DNA from: Urbifossiella sp046350095
Lineage (GTDB): Bacteria; Planctomycetota; Planctomycetia; Gemmatales; Gemmataceae
Assembly: GCA_046350095.1 (NCBI GenBank)
Contig: JAXMBA010000009.1
Location: 260,058 to 324,057, forward strand
DNA: 64,000 nucleotides
Reading direction: 5' to 3'
A program made the position numbers and the translations under genes. Positions 1 through 9,004 of the stretch are shown here, piece after piece. Under the pieces are notes generated by a model. It was not told the origin of the DNA, did not search any database, and saw only the letters and a program-made list of their open reading frames with translations. Each line of letters opens with the position of its first letter. The stretch's first letter is position 1.

Positions 1-1
1 C

Positions 2-22
2 GACGCCAAGCGCGACGACTGA
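2..22 (+). CDS. C-terminal end of a gene entering from the left
   Basis: The first bases read in frame as Asp-Ala-Lys-Arg-Asp-Asp followed by TGA. Only six codons are inside the window, so no function can be given. The charged tail and the following non-coding hairpin make a gene end plausible, but chance cannot be excluded. Confidence 0.3.
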   Translation, partial: DAKRDD

Positions 23-37
23 GCCGCCGCGGCGGCG

Positions 38-131
38 GGAATGACCAATTCCCAATGACCCACCAATGACCAAGGAAGACAGAACGGGTCTTTCCTTGGA
101 AATTGGTGGGTCATTGGGAATTGGTCATTCC
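38..131. repeat. Long palindromic hairpin repeat (REP/MITE-like)
   Basis: Bases 38-77 pair with 92-131: 38 of 40 positions are complementary, leaving a 14-base loop at 78-91. The arms carry several copies of a CAATGACC-type word. The element is AT-richer than all its surroundings, lies between a gene end at 22 and the start at 167, and is non-coding. It could act as a terminator for the gene on the left. Its size and structure fit a small palindromic mobile repeat, which is inference until other copies are found. Confidence 0.75.
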
Positions 132-166
132 GCGGTTCCCCTTGGTTCCGCACCTCAGGAACACAA

Positions 167-1855
167 ATGAACCGGCGCGCCTTTCTGTCGCTGTCCGCCG
201 TGTCGCCCCTGGCCGACCTGCTGGCCCAGGAGCGGCGGCCGCCCGGCGAGGTCGCCGCGGACGTGGTCATCATTGGTGCCGGTGTCGGCGGTGTGGCGTG
301 TTCCCTCGCCGCGGCGCGAAACGGCCTTCGTGTCGTACTGACCGAGCCGTTCGACTGGATCGGCGGCCAGCTCACGTCGCAGGCCGTTCCGCCGGACGAG
401 TATCCGGAGGTCGAGACGCTCCCCTGCACCCGGCTGTACGGCAGGTTTCGTACGAAGGTCCGCGACTTCTACCGCCGCAACTACCCGCTCACCGACGCCG
501 CGAAGGCCAGGCCCGACCTGAACCCCGGCAACGGCACCGTCTCGAAGCTGTGCCACGAGCCGCGCGCCGCGCTTGCCGTGCTTCTCGAACTCCTCGCCCC
601 ATACCTCAGCACCGGCCGCGTAAGAGTCTTACAGCCGTACGCGCCGGTCTCCGCCGATCTGGACGGCGACCGCGTCCGTTCCGTCACCGTGCGCTCCGAC
701 TCCGGCCCGCCGGTCACGCTGGTCGCGCCGTACTTCGTGGACGCCACTGAGACCGGCGACCTGCTTCCGGTCACGCGCACGGAATTCGTCACGGGTTCCG
801 AGTCGCGTCGGGAGACGGGCGAGCCGCACGCCGCAGACGTCGCCAACCCGCGGAACCATCAGGCGTTCACGGTCTGCTTTGCGATGGACCACGTGGACGG
901 CTCCGACCACGTCGGCGACGAGCCCGAGGGATATCGACGCTGGCGCGACTACGTGCCGCGGTTGACGCCGGCGTGGCCCGGACGGCTGTTCTCCTGGACA
1001 ATGTCGCACCCGGTCACCCTTCGGCCGCGGGACATGGGTTTGGACCCCACCGGTCGTGTGCCGCGCGAGGGGCCGAACCTGTGGACCTACCGCCGCATCG
1101 TGGACCGCTCGAACTTCGCGGACGGCACGTACCCCGGCGACGTGTGCCTCGTGAACTGGCCGCAGAACGACTACTGGCTCGGCAACCTGTTCGACGACCC
1201 CGCCCCGGGTGCGGCCCTCGCCGCCGGCCGGTCGCTGAGCAGGTGCCTGTTCCACTGGATGCAGACGGAAGCGCCGCGCCCCGACGGCCGCCGCGGCTGG
1301 AAGGGGCTGCGGCTGCGCCCCGAGATCACCGGCACCCACGACGGGTTGGCGATGGCGCCGTACGTCCGCGAGAGCCGCCGCGTCAAGGCGCTGTTCACCG
1401 TCACCGAGAACCACATCGGCACCGACGCCCGCGCGAAGGTGACCGGTAAAAAGGCCGGCGAGTTCGCCGCGGAGGCGTTCCCGGATTCGGTCGGCGTCGG
1501 CAGCTACCGCATCGACCTGCACCCGTCGAGCGGCGGCGACAACTACGTCGACGTGAGTTCGCTGCCGTTCCAAATACCACTCGGGTGCCTGCTGCCGCAG
1601 CGGGTCGAGAACTTGCTGCCGGCGTGCAAGAACATCGGCACGACGCACGTCACCAACGGCTGCTACCGGTTGCACCCCGTCGAGTGGGTCGTCGGCGAAG
1701 CGGTTGGTGAGCTGGTGGCCTTCGCGCTTGCGAAGCGCCGCAACCCGCGCCAGGTTCGGCGCGACGCCGAGTTGCTCAAAGACTACCAGGCGGCGCTGAC
1801 GAAGGCGGGGGTCGTACTGGCGTGGCCCGCCGACGTGGCGAAGCGGCCGCGCTAG
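167..1855 (+). CDS. FAD-dependent oxidoreductase (FAD_oxidored family), secreted
   Basis: 562-residue flavoprotein. The N-terminus has an Arg-Arg pair followed by a hydrophobic stretch (residues 3-20), compatible with a Tat-type export signal. A Rossmann dinucleotide-binding motif GAGVGG lies at residues 37-42, followed by an acidic residue at the end of the second strand (Glu60) for the FAD ribose. The C-terminal part has the TNGCYRLHPVEW segment typical of this family, near residue 500. AGGA lies about nine bases before the ATG. The substrate is unknown; family members are often annotated near sugar-degradation genes. The aldo/keto reductase gene follows after 21 bases, so the two are probably co-transcribed. 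Confidence 0.85.
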   Translation: MNRRAFLSLSAVSPLADLLAQERRPPGEVAADVVIIGAGVGGVACSLAAARNGLRVVLTEPFDWIGGQLTSQAVPPDEYPEVETLPCTRLYGRFRTKVRDFYRRNYPLTDAAKARPDLNPGNGTVSKLCHEPRAALAVLLELLAPYLSTGRVRVLQPYAPVSADLDGDRVRSVTVRSDSGPPVTLVAPYFVDATETGDLLPVTRTEFVTGSESRRETGEPHAADVANPRNHQAFTVCFAMDHVDGSDHVGDEPEGYRRWRDYVPRLTPAWPGRLFSWTMSHPVTLRPRDMGLDPTGRVPREGPNLWTYRRIVDRSNFADGTYPGDVCLVNWPQNDYWLGNLFDDPAPGAALAAGRSLSRCLFHWMQTEAPRPDGRRGWKGLRLRPEITGTHDGLAMAPYVRESRRVKALFTVTENHIGTDARAKVTGKKAGEFAAEAFPDSVGVGSYRIDLHPSSGGDNYVDVSSLPFQIPLGCLLPQRVENLLPACKNIGTTHVTNGCYRLHPVEWVVGEAVGELVAFALAKRRNPRQVRRDAELLKDYQAALTKAGVVLAWPADVAKRPR

Positions 1856-1876
1856 GTGGTTCGTACCATACCCCGC

Positions 1877-2830
1877 ATGACCACGATCCCACCCGTCGGC
1901 CTCGGCCTGTGGAAAGTGCCGAACGCCGCTGCCGCCGGTCTTGTCACGGAAGCCATTCGCATCGGCTACCGTCACCTCGATTCCGCGTGCGACTACGGCA
2001 ACGAGGCCGAGGTCGGCGACGGCATTCGCGCGGCGCTCGCGGCGGGCCACTGCCGCCGCGAAGACGTGTGGGTCACGTCGAAGCTGTGGAACACGTACCA
2101 CGCCGCGGAGCACGTGCGGCCGGCGCTGGAGCGCACGCTCGCCGACCTGAAGCTCGACTACCTCGACCTGTACCTGATCCACTTCCCGATCGCGCAGGCG
2201 TTCGTGCCGTTCGAGACGCGCTACCCGCCGGGCTGGTTCTACGACCCGGCCGACCCCGCCGGCGGGATGCGCTTCGCCCCCGTGCCGTTGGCCGAGACGT
2301 GGCGGGCGATGGAAGACCTTCACGCCGCCGGGCTCGTGAAGCACATCGGCGTGTGTAACGTCGGCACCGCGCAGCTGCGTGACTTGCTCGCCGGCTGCCG
2401 CGTGCGACCGGCCGTGCTCCAGGTCGAACTCCACCCGTACCTGACGCAGGAGAGACTGGTCCGCTTCTGCCGCGCGGAGGGGATCGCGGTCACGGCGTTC
2501 TCGCCGCTGGGGGCGCCGTCGTACGTCCCGCTGGGCATGGCGACGCCGGACGAGTCAGTGATGACGGAACCTGCCGTGACGGCGGCCGCGTCGCGCCTCG
2601 GGAAGACACCGGCTCAGGTGCTGTTGAGGTGGGGCATGCAGCGCGGCACGGCGGTGGTGCCGAAGACGAGTCGCGTCGATCGGTTGGCGGAGAATCTGGC
2701 GGTGTTCGACTTCACGCTGACGGATGCGGAGATGGCAGCGATATCGGCGCTGGACCGGGGTCGCCGCTTTAACGACCCCGGCGTCTTCGCCGAGGCTGCG
2801 TTCAACACCTTTTGTCCGATCTACAACTAG
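1877..2830 (+). CDS. Aldo/keto reductase
   Basis: 317-residue NAD(P)H-dependent reductase of the AKR superfamily, a TIM barrel that reduces aldehydes or sugar carbonyls to alcohols. The catalytic tetrad is complete: Asp35, Tyr40, Lys69 and His102 (in YLIHFP). The C-terminal VVPKTSRVDRLAENL segment is the usual cofactor phosphate-binding region. I chose the ATG at 1877, which gives the family's usual short N-terminus; an in-frame GTG at 1856 directly after the upstream stop would add seven residues. Closest in layout to xylose/aldose reductase-like members, but substrate specificity cannot be read from sequence. Confidence 0.88.
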   Translation: MTTIPPVGLGLWKVPNAAAAGLVTEAIRIGYRHLDSACDYGNEAEVGDGIRAALAAGHCRREDVWVTSKLWNTYHAAEHVRPALERTLADLKLDYLDLYLIHFPIAQAFVPFETRYPPGWFYDPADPAGGMRFAPVPLAETWRAMEDLHAAGLVKHIGVCNVGTAQLRDLLAGCRVRPAVLQVELHPYLTQERLVRFCRAEGIAVTAFSPLGAPSYVPLGMATPDESVMTEPAVTAAASRLGKTPAQVLLRWGMQRGTAVVPKTSRVDRLAENLAVFDFTLTDAEMAAISALDRGRRFNDPGVFAEAAFNTFCPIYN

Positions 2831-2838
2831 CGTACGCT

Positions 2839-3801
2839 CTACCGCGGCGCCGTAAGCACCAGCGCCGTCGTCGCCCAGCCGGACGCGGCGACCGACACGA
2901 ACTGATCCTTTTCGTGCGGGAAGCCGCTTTCGTAATACGGCTGGAACGGCTTGCTCCGCGACTTCACGTGCCACGACCCGTCGGGTAGCTGCGTCCGTAG
3001 CAGGTACTCGACGCCACGCGAGTACGCCGGGTGGTTCGCCGCTAACCCGCCGGCCTCCAGGAGGGCCACGAGCGCGGTGCCGGTGGCGTAGGCGTCGGAC
3101 GTCATCGTCTCGAGTTGGCGCCAGCCGCCGTCGGGTTGCTGCGTCTTCAGCAACTCCCACGCGGCCGCGGCGATGTCGGACTCGCTCGCTCCCGCCGCCT
3201 TCAGCCCGAACAGCCGGAAGACGCGGTCCTCCGTGTCGACAGGTCGCGCCTTGAGGAGCCAGGCGCGGGCCGCGGCCACTCGCTTGTCGGCGCGGTCGCG
3301 CTGCTCGGGCGACGCCCACGTCTTCAGGGCCCGGACCGCGAGTGCGGTCGTGGCGAAACTGCTGGCTTCCGTCGGCGGACGGTTCGAGCCTGTCCGCCAG
3401 TGGTCGCGGTCGGCCTGAGCTTGCAGCAGGTAATCGACCACGGCCGAGGTATTTTCGTCGGCCTTGTGGCCGCCCTGTTCCAGCGTGAACAACAGGTAGC
3501 CGGCCGTGTCCACACCGCCGCCGGTGCCCAGGCCCTTCACGAAACGCTCGCGGTTGGCGGCGACGAAACCCGCCACGTGCTCGGCCTGTGCCTTGAACAG
3601 AGCGTCGGAGGGGGCGAAGCCGCGGCCGACGGCAGTGCGGTGGGCCAACAACGCCGGCGCCTGGTTGTGGCAGGCGAAGCACGTCTTCTGCTCGGCGTGG
3701 CCGGCGGCCGCCTTCGCCAACAGTGGCAGCGCCTTCGCGGCGCCGACCCGCGCGGGGGCCGGAGGTAAGGGGATCAGCATGAGCGTGAGGGCGGCGAACA
3801 C
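2839..3801 (-). CDS. Alpha/alpha-toroid (prenyltransferase/squalene-oxidase repeat) protein with CxxCH motif
   Basis: 320 residues, probably exported. It starts at a GTG with GGAGG five bases upstream; an ATG seven codons further in is an alternative. After a hydrophobic leader (to about residue 15) there is one CFACH motif at 41-45, the form of a c-type heme site. The rest is a series of helical repeats with GGG and DG-W signatures (for example QQPDGGW and QLPDGSW), as in the terpenoid cyclase/prenyltransferase toroid fold. No cyclase DxDD motif is visible, so an enzyme role is doubtful. It is last in a four-gene operon with cytochrome-like and hydrolase genes, 15 bases after the esterase. 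Confidence 0.75.
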   Translation of the reverse strand: MFAALTLMLIPLPPAPARVGAAKALPLLAKAAAGHAEQKTCFACHNQAPALLAHRTAVGRGFAPSDALFKAQAEHVAGFVAANRERFVKGLGTGGGVDTAGYLLFTLEQGGHKADENTSAVVDYLLQAQADRDHWRTGSNRPPTEASSFATTALAVRALKTWASPEQRDRADKRVAAARAWLLKARPVDTEDRVFRLFGLKAAGASESDIAAAAWELLKTQQPDGGWRQLETMTSDAYATGTALVALLEAGGLAANHPAYSRGVEYLLRTQLPDGSWHVKSRSKPFQPYYESGFPHEKDQFVSVAASGWATTALVLTAPR

Positions 3802-3816
3802 GGCGGCCTCCGGTAC

Positions 3817-4935
3817 TTATTTCTTGGCGTCACCGAGTGACCACTCGAAGAACGTGTACAGTGCGGCGTTCGACTCCTCGCTCGGGTCGTGGGCCGGTCG
3901 CGTCGTAAGCGCCACGCGGTTTTCGGCGCCGAGCAACCGGTTCACCGCGACGCTGTGATTGAGCGCTTTCCAACGGCCGATCGGATCTTCGGCACCGCCC
4001 GACGCCAGGAAGGGCCGCGGGGCCATCAGCGCGTGCAGTTCGTGCAGGTCGCGCTTCTCGTCCCTCATCCGCTTGTACGGGCCGGTCCGCGGGTTCTTGT
4101 CGTTCGGGACGCCACGGCCGCGCTGCTGGGCCTTGCCGGCCTCGAAGCCGAGGTACCACGGCTCCCAGTAGTTCACGTTCGAGCGCGACTCGTCGAACAC
4201 GATGCCGGGGTCGGACCAGGCCCCGGCGGCGAAGCGGTCGAACAGGCACGCCGCGAACATCGCCCACTTGCCGCCGTAGCTGTGGCCGGTGATTCCAACG
4301 CGGGAAGCGTCCACGAACGGCAGCGACGCCAGCAGTTGGTAGCAGTTCGCAGCCTCGTAGGCGTGGAAGCTCAGCGGCTGGATGCGGCACGTCTCCCGCG
4401 TCGGGTAGTACGTGTTCGGGTCTCCGCCGACCGAGAGCGTGACGAACCCGCGGCGAGCGAGCTGAATGGCGAAGTCGCGGAGCGGCCCCTTGCATTTGCC
4501 AATCGCCGTGTCCGCCTCGTAGAAGACGACCACGACCGCGGGGAACGGACCCGGTCCGTCCGGCACCAGGAGGTACGCATCCTCGACGGTGCGACCCGGG
4601 GCGGTCTCGATCTTCACTCGCTGCTGCGTGACGGTGTCGCGCATCTCCTTCACGCCGTACTCGATCTTCGGCCGCTCGATGAGTGCCGGCCACGCGCCCA
4701 TCTGGCCGTGCCAGTACGTCAGCAGTTCGCCGCGCCGCTTCTGCCAGTCGGCAGGCGTGCGGACGGGGCTGCCGTTGTCGAACAGCAGCGGCGAGCGGTA
4801 GGGGCCGAAATCCTTCTCGAACTCCGGAGGCGGGCGGAAATACTTGGCAATCGACGTGGGCGGGTCCCCGAACGGTGCCGCTCCCGCTGGCACGAACGCG
4901 ACTGTCAGCGCGAGCAGGGCGGCGGAGCAGCGCAT
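3817..4935 (-). CDS. Alpha/beta-hydrolase, acetyl xylan esterase/dienelactone hydrolase-like, secreted
   Basis: 372 residues with a signal peptide (about 1-20). The nucleophile elbow GHSYGG places the catalytic Ser at 219. Asp317 (AEDPIG) and His349 (AHDPS) are well placed for the rest of the triad. The fold and length match acetyl-xylan-esterase-like hydrolases that planctomycetes encode in large numbers; the ester substrate is unknown. GGAGG lies five bases before the ATG. It starts 14 bases after the DUF1501 gene and sits in the same minus-strand operon. Confidence 0.82.
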   Translation of the reverse strand: MRCSAALLALTVAFVPAGAAPFGDPPTSIAKYFRPPPEFEKDFGPYRSPLLFDNGSPVRTPADWQKRRGELLTYWHGQMGAWPALIERPKIEYGVKEMRDTVTQQRVKIETAPGRTVEDAYLLVPDGPGPFPAVVVVFYEADTAIGKCKGPLRDFAIQLARRGFVTLSVGGDPNTYYPTRETCRIQPLSFHAYEAANCYQLLASLPFVDASRVGITGHSYGGKWAMFAACLFDRFAAGAWSDPGIVFDESRSNVNYWEPWYLGFEAGKAQQRGRGVPNDKNPRTGPYKRMRDEKRDLHELHALMAPRPFLASGGAEDPIGRWKALNHSVAVNRLLGAENRVALTTRPAHDPSEESNAALYTFFEWSLGDAKK

Positions 4936-4949
4936 CGGTGCCTCCGGCT

Positions 4950-6383
4950 TCAGGCCAGGATGTCGCGCACCACCTTGCCGTGGACGTCGGTCAGGCGGTA
5001 GTCGCGGCCCTGGAAGCGGTACGTCAGTCTCGTGTGGTCGAAACCCAGGCAGTGCTGCAACGTCGCCTGCAAGTCGTGGACGTGAACCTGGTCGCGGCCG
5101 ACGCGGAAACCGAGTTCGTCGCTCTCGCCGTGAGTGTGGCCGGCCTTGATGCCGCCGCCGGCGAGCATCAGCGAGAAGCAGTCCGGGAAGTGGTCGCGGC
5201 CCAACACCGCTCCGCCGGCCGTGCGGCCCTCGCGGAACGGCGTGCGGCCGAACTCGCCGCCCCAGATCACGAGCGTGTCGTCGAGCAGCCCGCGCGCCTT
5301 CAAATCCTTGATGAGTGCCCCGACGGCCCGGCTCGTCACCGTCCCCTTGCGGGTCAGGCCGTCGCGGATGTCCTCGTTCGGGTTCGTGCCGTGGAAGTCC
5401 CAGCCCCAGTCGAACAGCTGGACGTAGCGAACGCCCGCTTCGACCAGCCGGCGGGCCAGCAGGCAGTTGTTGGCGAACGTGCCGGCCCCCGGCTGCGCCC
5501 CGTAACTCTCCAGTACCTTCGCCGGCTCGCGGCCGATGTCCATGACTTCGGTCGCGCTCATCTGCATCCGGAACGCCAATTCGTACTGCGCGATGCGGGT
5601 GTGCGTCTCGGGGTGGCCGAGCTCGGCGGCCTGATGCTCGTTCAGGTCGCGGAGGGCGTCGAGGCCCAGGCGGCGGGTGTCGCGGTCGAGGCCGGGCGGG
5701 TCGGACAGGTACAGCACCGGCTCGCCGCGGGAGCGGCACTGCACCCCCTGGAACACGCTCGGCAGGAAGCCGCTCCCCCAGCACCCCTGACCGCCGCTCG
5801 GCTGCACGCCGTTCGAAATTAGCACCACGAATCCGGGGAGGTTCTGGTTCTCGCTGCCGAGGCCGTAGGTCGTCCAGCAGCCGAAGCTCGGCCGACCCTG
5901 CCGCGCGAACCCCGTGTACAGCAGCAACTCGGCGGGGGCGTGGTTGAACTCGTCGGTCTTCATCGAGCGGATGACGGTCACGTCGTCGGCGACCGCGTGC
6001 AGGCCGGGGATGGCGTCCGACATCCACACGCCACTCTTGCCGTGCTGGCGGAACGGCTGCTTGGTGCCGAGGAGCTTGGGGACGCCGGACGTGAACGCGA
6101 ACCGCTTTCCGCGGAGGTACACGTCCGGGCAGTTCTCGCCGTCGTGGCGAACGAGTTCGGGCTTGTAGTCCAGCAGGTCGAGGTGCGGCGGGGCGCCGGA
6201 CATGTGGAGATAAATCACGCGCTTCGCCTTCGGCGCGAAGTGCGGAGCCCTGGGGGCCAGGGGCCGGGCGGCGTTGATCGGGATGTCCTGGGCGCCGGCG
6301 ACGTCGGTCAGCGCGAGAGCGCCCAGGCCGACGCCGGAGGCGCCGAGGAACTGCCGGCGGGTGGCGAGCAGGGAGGGGTGCAT
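4950..6383 (-). CDS. DUF1501 domain protein (Tat-exported, alkaline phosphatase/sulfatase fold)
   Basis: 477 residues. The N-terminus ATRRQFLGASG is a typical twin-arginine signal (Arg9-Arg10), so export in folded form is expected. The body carries the DUF1501 signature segments: YLHMSGAPPHLDLLDYKP near residue 53, the HGK...DAIPG region, and FGRTPFREG near residue 370. DUF1501 proteins are related to the sulfatase/alkaline phosphatase superfamily and in planctomycetes are almost always next to a DUF1549/DUF1553 cytochrome protein, as here (13 bases). The biochemical role is not established. GGAG precedes the ATG by five bases. Confidence 0.92.
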   Translation of the reverse strand: MHPSLLATRRQFLGASGVGLGALALTDVAGAQDIPINAARPLAPRAPHFAPKAKRVIYLHMSGAPPHLDLLDYKPELVRHDGENCPDVYLRGKRFAFTSGVPKLLGTKQPFRQHGKSGVWMSDAIPGLHAVADDVTVIRSMKTDEFNHAPAELLLYTGFARQGRPSFGCWTTYGLGSENQNLPGFVVLISNGVQPSGGQGCWGSGFLPSVFQGVQCRSRGEPVLYLSDPPGLDRDTRRLGLDALRDLNEHQAAELGHPETHTRIAQYELAFRMQMSATEVMDIGREPAKVLESYGAQPGAGTFANNCLLARRLVEAGVRYVQLFDWGWDFHGTNPNEDIRDGLTRKGTVTSRAVGALIKDLKARGLLDDTLVIWGGEFGRTPFREGRTAGGAVLGRDHFPDCFSLMLAGGGIKAGHTHGESDELGFRVGRDQVHVHDLQATLQHCLGFDHTRLTYRFQGRDYRLTDVHGKVVRDILA

Positions 6384-6396
6384 CGGGTCTCCGGCG

Positions 6397-8706
6397 TCAG
6401 CGCTTCATGAACACTTCGTCCAGGTTCAGCAGCACGCTCGCCACCGTCGTCCACGCCGCGGCGTCTGCCGCGTCCACGCCCGCCGGCAGCGGCCCCAGAG
6501 GGTTCGTGGCGAACTGTGCCGCCCGGCCGCGGTCCGTGTCGAACCCGGCACGAGCGTCGGTGTACAGCTTCACGAGTCGCGTCACTTCGTTGTCCGTGGG
6601 CGGCCGAGTTAGCGTCGTGCGTACGGCATACGTCGCCTTCTCGGCCGGCGTCGCTCCCCCCTCGCGGAGGATGCGGCGGGCGAGCCCCTGCGCCGCCTCG
6701 ACGTAGACGGGGTCGTTCATCGTCACGAGGGCTTGCAACGGCGTGTTGGTACGAGCACGGCGCACGGTGCATGCGTCGCGGTTGGGGGCGTCGAACGTGC
6801 TCATCGACGGGTACGGGTTCGACCGCCGCCACTCGGTGTAGACGCCGCGACGGTAGCGGTCCTCACCGGTGCTCGGCTGCCAGTCGATCGACCGGCCGAA
6901 CGCCGCGCTCAGGCCGAGGCTCGGCTGCGGCGGTTTCACCGACGGGCCGAGCATCTTCGGGCTGAGTAGCCCGGCGGCGGCGAGCGCCTGGTCACGTACC
7001 ATCTCGGCGGAGAGGCGCACGCGCGGGCCGCGGGCCAGCAGCCGGTTCTCGGGGTCGCGTTCGACCAGCGCCGGCGTCACCTTCGACGACTGCCGGTACG
7101 CCGCGGACGTGACCAGCAGCCGCAGGAATCGCTTGACGTTCCAGTCGGATTGCAGGTCAACGGCGAGCCAGTCCAGCAGTTCGGGGTGGCTCGGCAGTTC
7201 GCCCTGGGCGCCGAACTCTTCGCTCGTGCGGACCAGCCCCGTACCGAAAATCTGCTCCCAGAAGCGGTTCGCCACCACGCGGGCGGTCAGCGGGTTGTCC
7301 TCGCTGACGACCCACTTTGCCAGCGTCAGCCGGTTCTTCTCGCCGGCCGGTAGGGGGTGAAGCGCGGCCGGTACGCCCTCGGTGACGACCTCACCCAGGT
7401 CCATGAAGTTGCCACGGAACTGCAACTTCGTCACGCGCCGCTGCCCTGCCGGCAACTCCTTCATCACCGGCACTGTCGCCGTCGGCTTGAACTCGGGTAA
7501 CTGCTTTTTCAGCGCCGCGAGCCGGTCGCGGTCCGCCTTCAGCTGGTCCGCCTTCGCCCCTTTGAGAATCGTCTCCAGCGACGCGACCTCGGCCTCGGCG
7601 CGGCGGCGCTTCTCGCGCGTCTCCGGAACCCAAAATTCTTGCAGGGGCGACTCGTCGCCGCGGTCGGCGTCGGCGGTGTTGTTGAAGAACGCGAACAGGT
7701 TGAAGTACTCCCGCTGCGTGAGCGGGTCGTACTTGTGCGTGTGGCACTGGGCACAGGCGATGGACGTGCCCATCCACACGGTGAAGGTCGTGTTCACGCG
7801 GTCGACCACGGCCACGTTGCGGAACTCCTCGTCGTTCGTGCCGCCCTCGTTGTTCGTGAGCGTGTTGCGGTGGAAGGCCGTCGCCGTCAGCTGGTCGTCG
7901 GTCGGGTTCGGGAGTAGATCTCCGGCCAGTTGCTCGACGGTGAACCGGTCGAACGGCAGGTTGTCGTTGAACGCCCGGATCACGTAGTCGCGGTACTTCC
8001 AGATCGTCCGCGGCGGGTCGTCGGCGTAGCCGGCGCTGTCGGCGTAACGGGCCAGGTCGAGCCACATCCGCGCCCAGTGCTCGCCGAACCGCGGGCTCGC
8101 CAGCAGGCGGTCCACCTGACGCTCGTAGGCCCCCGCCCCGGCGTCCTTCGCGAACGCCTCCGCCTCGGCCCAGGTCGGCGGGACGCCGGTCAGGTCGAGG
8201 GCGACACGGCGGAGCAGGGCGTAGCGGTCGGCCTCGGGCTGGGGGCTCAACCCCTCCCGCTCCAGCCGATAAAACAGGAACGAATCGACCGGCGTGGCGA
8301 CGGGGTGTTTCGTCGCCGGCGCCACCGGCCGGGTCGGCGGTACGTAGGCCCAGTGCGGGGAGTAGGCTCCGCCCTGTTTCACCCAGCGGTCGAGAACGTC
8401 GAGCTCGCGCGGGGTCAGCTTCTTCCCCGACTTGGCCGGTGGCATGACCTCGGTCGGCTCCGCGCTCCGGACCCGCGCCAGGAGCTCACTCTTGGCGGGG
8501 TTCCCTGGGACGATCGCATCCAGCGCGCCGTCCTTGGTGTCGAGCCGAAGGTCGCCTTTGCGCTCCTTCTCGTCGGGCCCGTGGCAGGCGAAGCAGTTGT
8601 TGGACAGGATCGGCCGAACGTCGCGGTTGAAATCGACCGGCTGGGCCGACGCCGCGGGGGCGGTAGCGAACAGCACGGCGTAGGCGACTGCGAGGCGGGT
8701 CGGCAT
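6397..8706 (-). CDS. PSD1-type protein: planctomycete cytochrome c (PSCyt1) plus DUF1549 and DUF1553
   Basis: 769 residues, exported (signal to about residue 21). A CFACH heme c motif is at 38-42, followed by GPDEKERKGDLRLD, the PSCyt1 pattern. DUF1549 covers roughly residues 120-335, a charged middle segment with predicted coiled coil lies near 350-400, and DUF1553 covers roughly 458-735. It is the first gene of the minus-strand operon with DUF1501, esterase and toroid genes, separated by 13-15 bases each. These pairs are thought to take part in oxidation or breakdown of polymers outside the cytoplasm, but the reaction is not known. A -10-like TAGACT sits 39 bases upstream. Confidence 0.93.
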   Translation of the reverse strand: MPTRLAVAYAVLFATAPAASAQPVDFNRDVRPILSNNCFACHGPDEKERKGDLRLDTKDGALDAIVPGNPAKSELLARVRSAEPTEVMPPAKSGKKLTPRELDVLDRWVKQGGAYSPHWAYVPPTRPVAPATKHPVATPVDSFLFYRLEREGLSPQPEADRYALLRRVALDLTGVPPTWAEAEAFAKDAGAGAYERQVDRLLASPRFGEHWARMWLDLARYADSAGYADDPPRTIWKYRDYVIRAFNDNLPFDRFTVEQLAGDLLPNPTDDQLTATAFHRNTLTNNEGGTNDEEFRNVAVVDRVNTTFTVWMGTSIACAQCHTHKYDPLTQREYFNLFAFFNNTADADRGDESPLQEFWVPETREKRRRAEAEVASLETILKGAKADQLKADRDRLAALKKQLPEFKPTATVPVMKELPAGQRRVTKLQFRGNFMDLGEVVTEGVPAALHPLPAGEKNRLTLAKWVVSEDNPLTARVVANRFWEQIFGTGLVRTSEEFGAQGELPSHPELLDWLAVDLQSDWNVKRFLRLLVTSAAYRQSSKVTPALVERDPENRLLARGPRVRLSAEMVRDQALAAAGLLSPKMLGPSVKPPQPSLGLSAAFGRSIDWQPSTGEDRYRRGVYTEWRRSNPYPSMSTFDAPNRDACTVRRARTNTPLQALVTMNDPVYVEAAQGLARRILREGGATPAEKATYAVRTTLTRPPTDNEVTRLVKLYTDARAGFDTDRGRAAQFATNPLGPLPAGVDAADAAAWTTVASVLLNLDEVFMKR

Positions 8707-8745
8707 GGCAGGCCGGTCTGGGAGGGGGGCACAGGCAGTAACTTT

Positions 8746-8751
8746 AGTCTA
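8746..8751 (-). promoter_or_regulatory. Candidate -10 hexamer (TAGACT) for the PSD1 operon
   Basis: On the minus strand TAGACT lies 39 bases before the start codon at 8706, in the only AT-rich stretch of the 298-base divergent gap 8707-9004. The same hexamer class TAGA(A/C/T)T recurs at similar distances before other genes here. No convincing -35 box is visible. The rest of this gap shows nothing else recognisable. Confidence 0.4.
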
Positions 8752-9004
8752 CCTGCTCGCGAGGCCGGCGGGGGGAGAAATCCGGACGCGGCCGGACGTG
8801 CGGGTTGTCGGGGCAAGGAAAATTGCCGGGGGTGGGACCGATTCACCGGCAGACCCATCCAACGCCGGGGCCGCGTCGTCGGAATGACACGCCCCGGGTG
8901 CGGCGGGTGTGGTACGGACATTTCGGACCCCTCGTTCGCGCCGCCCCCGGTCCGCCGTTGTACGACGTCCCGGCCCTGCGTCCGGGTTGCCAGGAGTGGA
9001 CTTC

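Noticed and set aside
629..2434. A 601-codon open frame on the minus strand opposite the FAD oxidoreductase and aldo/keto reductase genes
   Set aside because: Antisense shadow with no recognisable domain and no Shine-Dalgarno.
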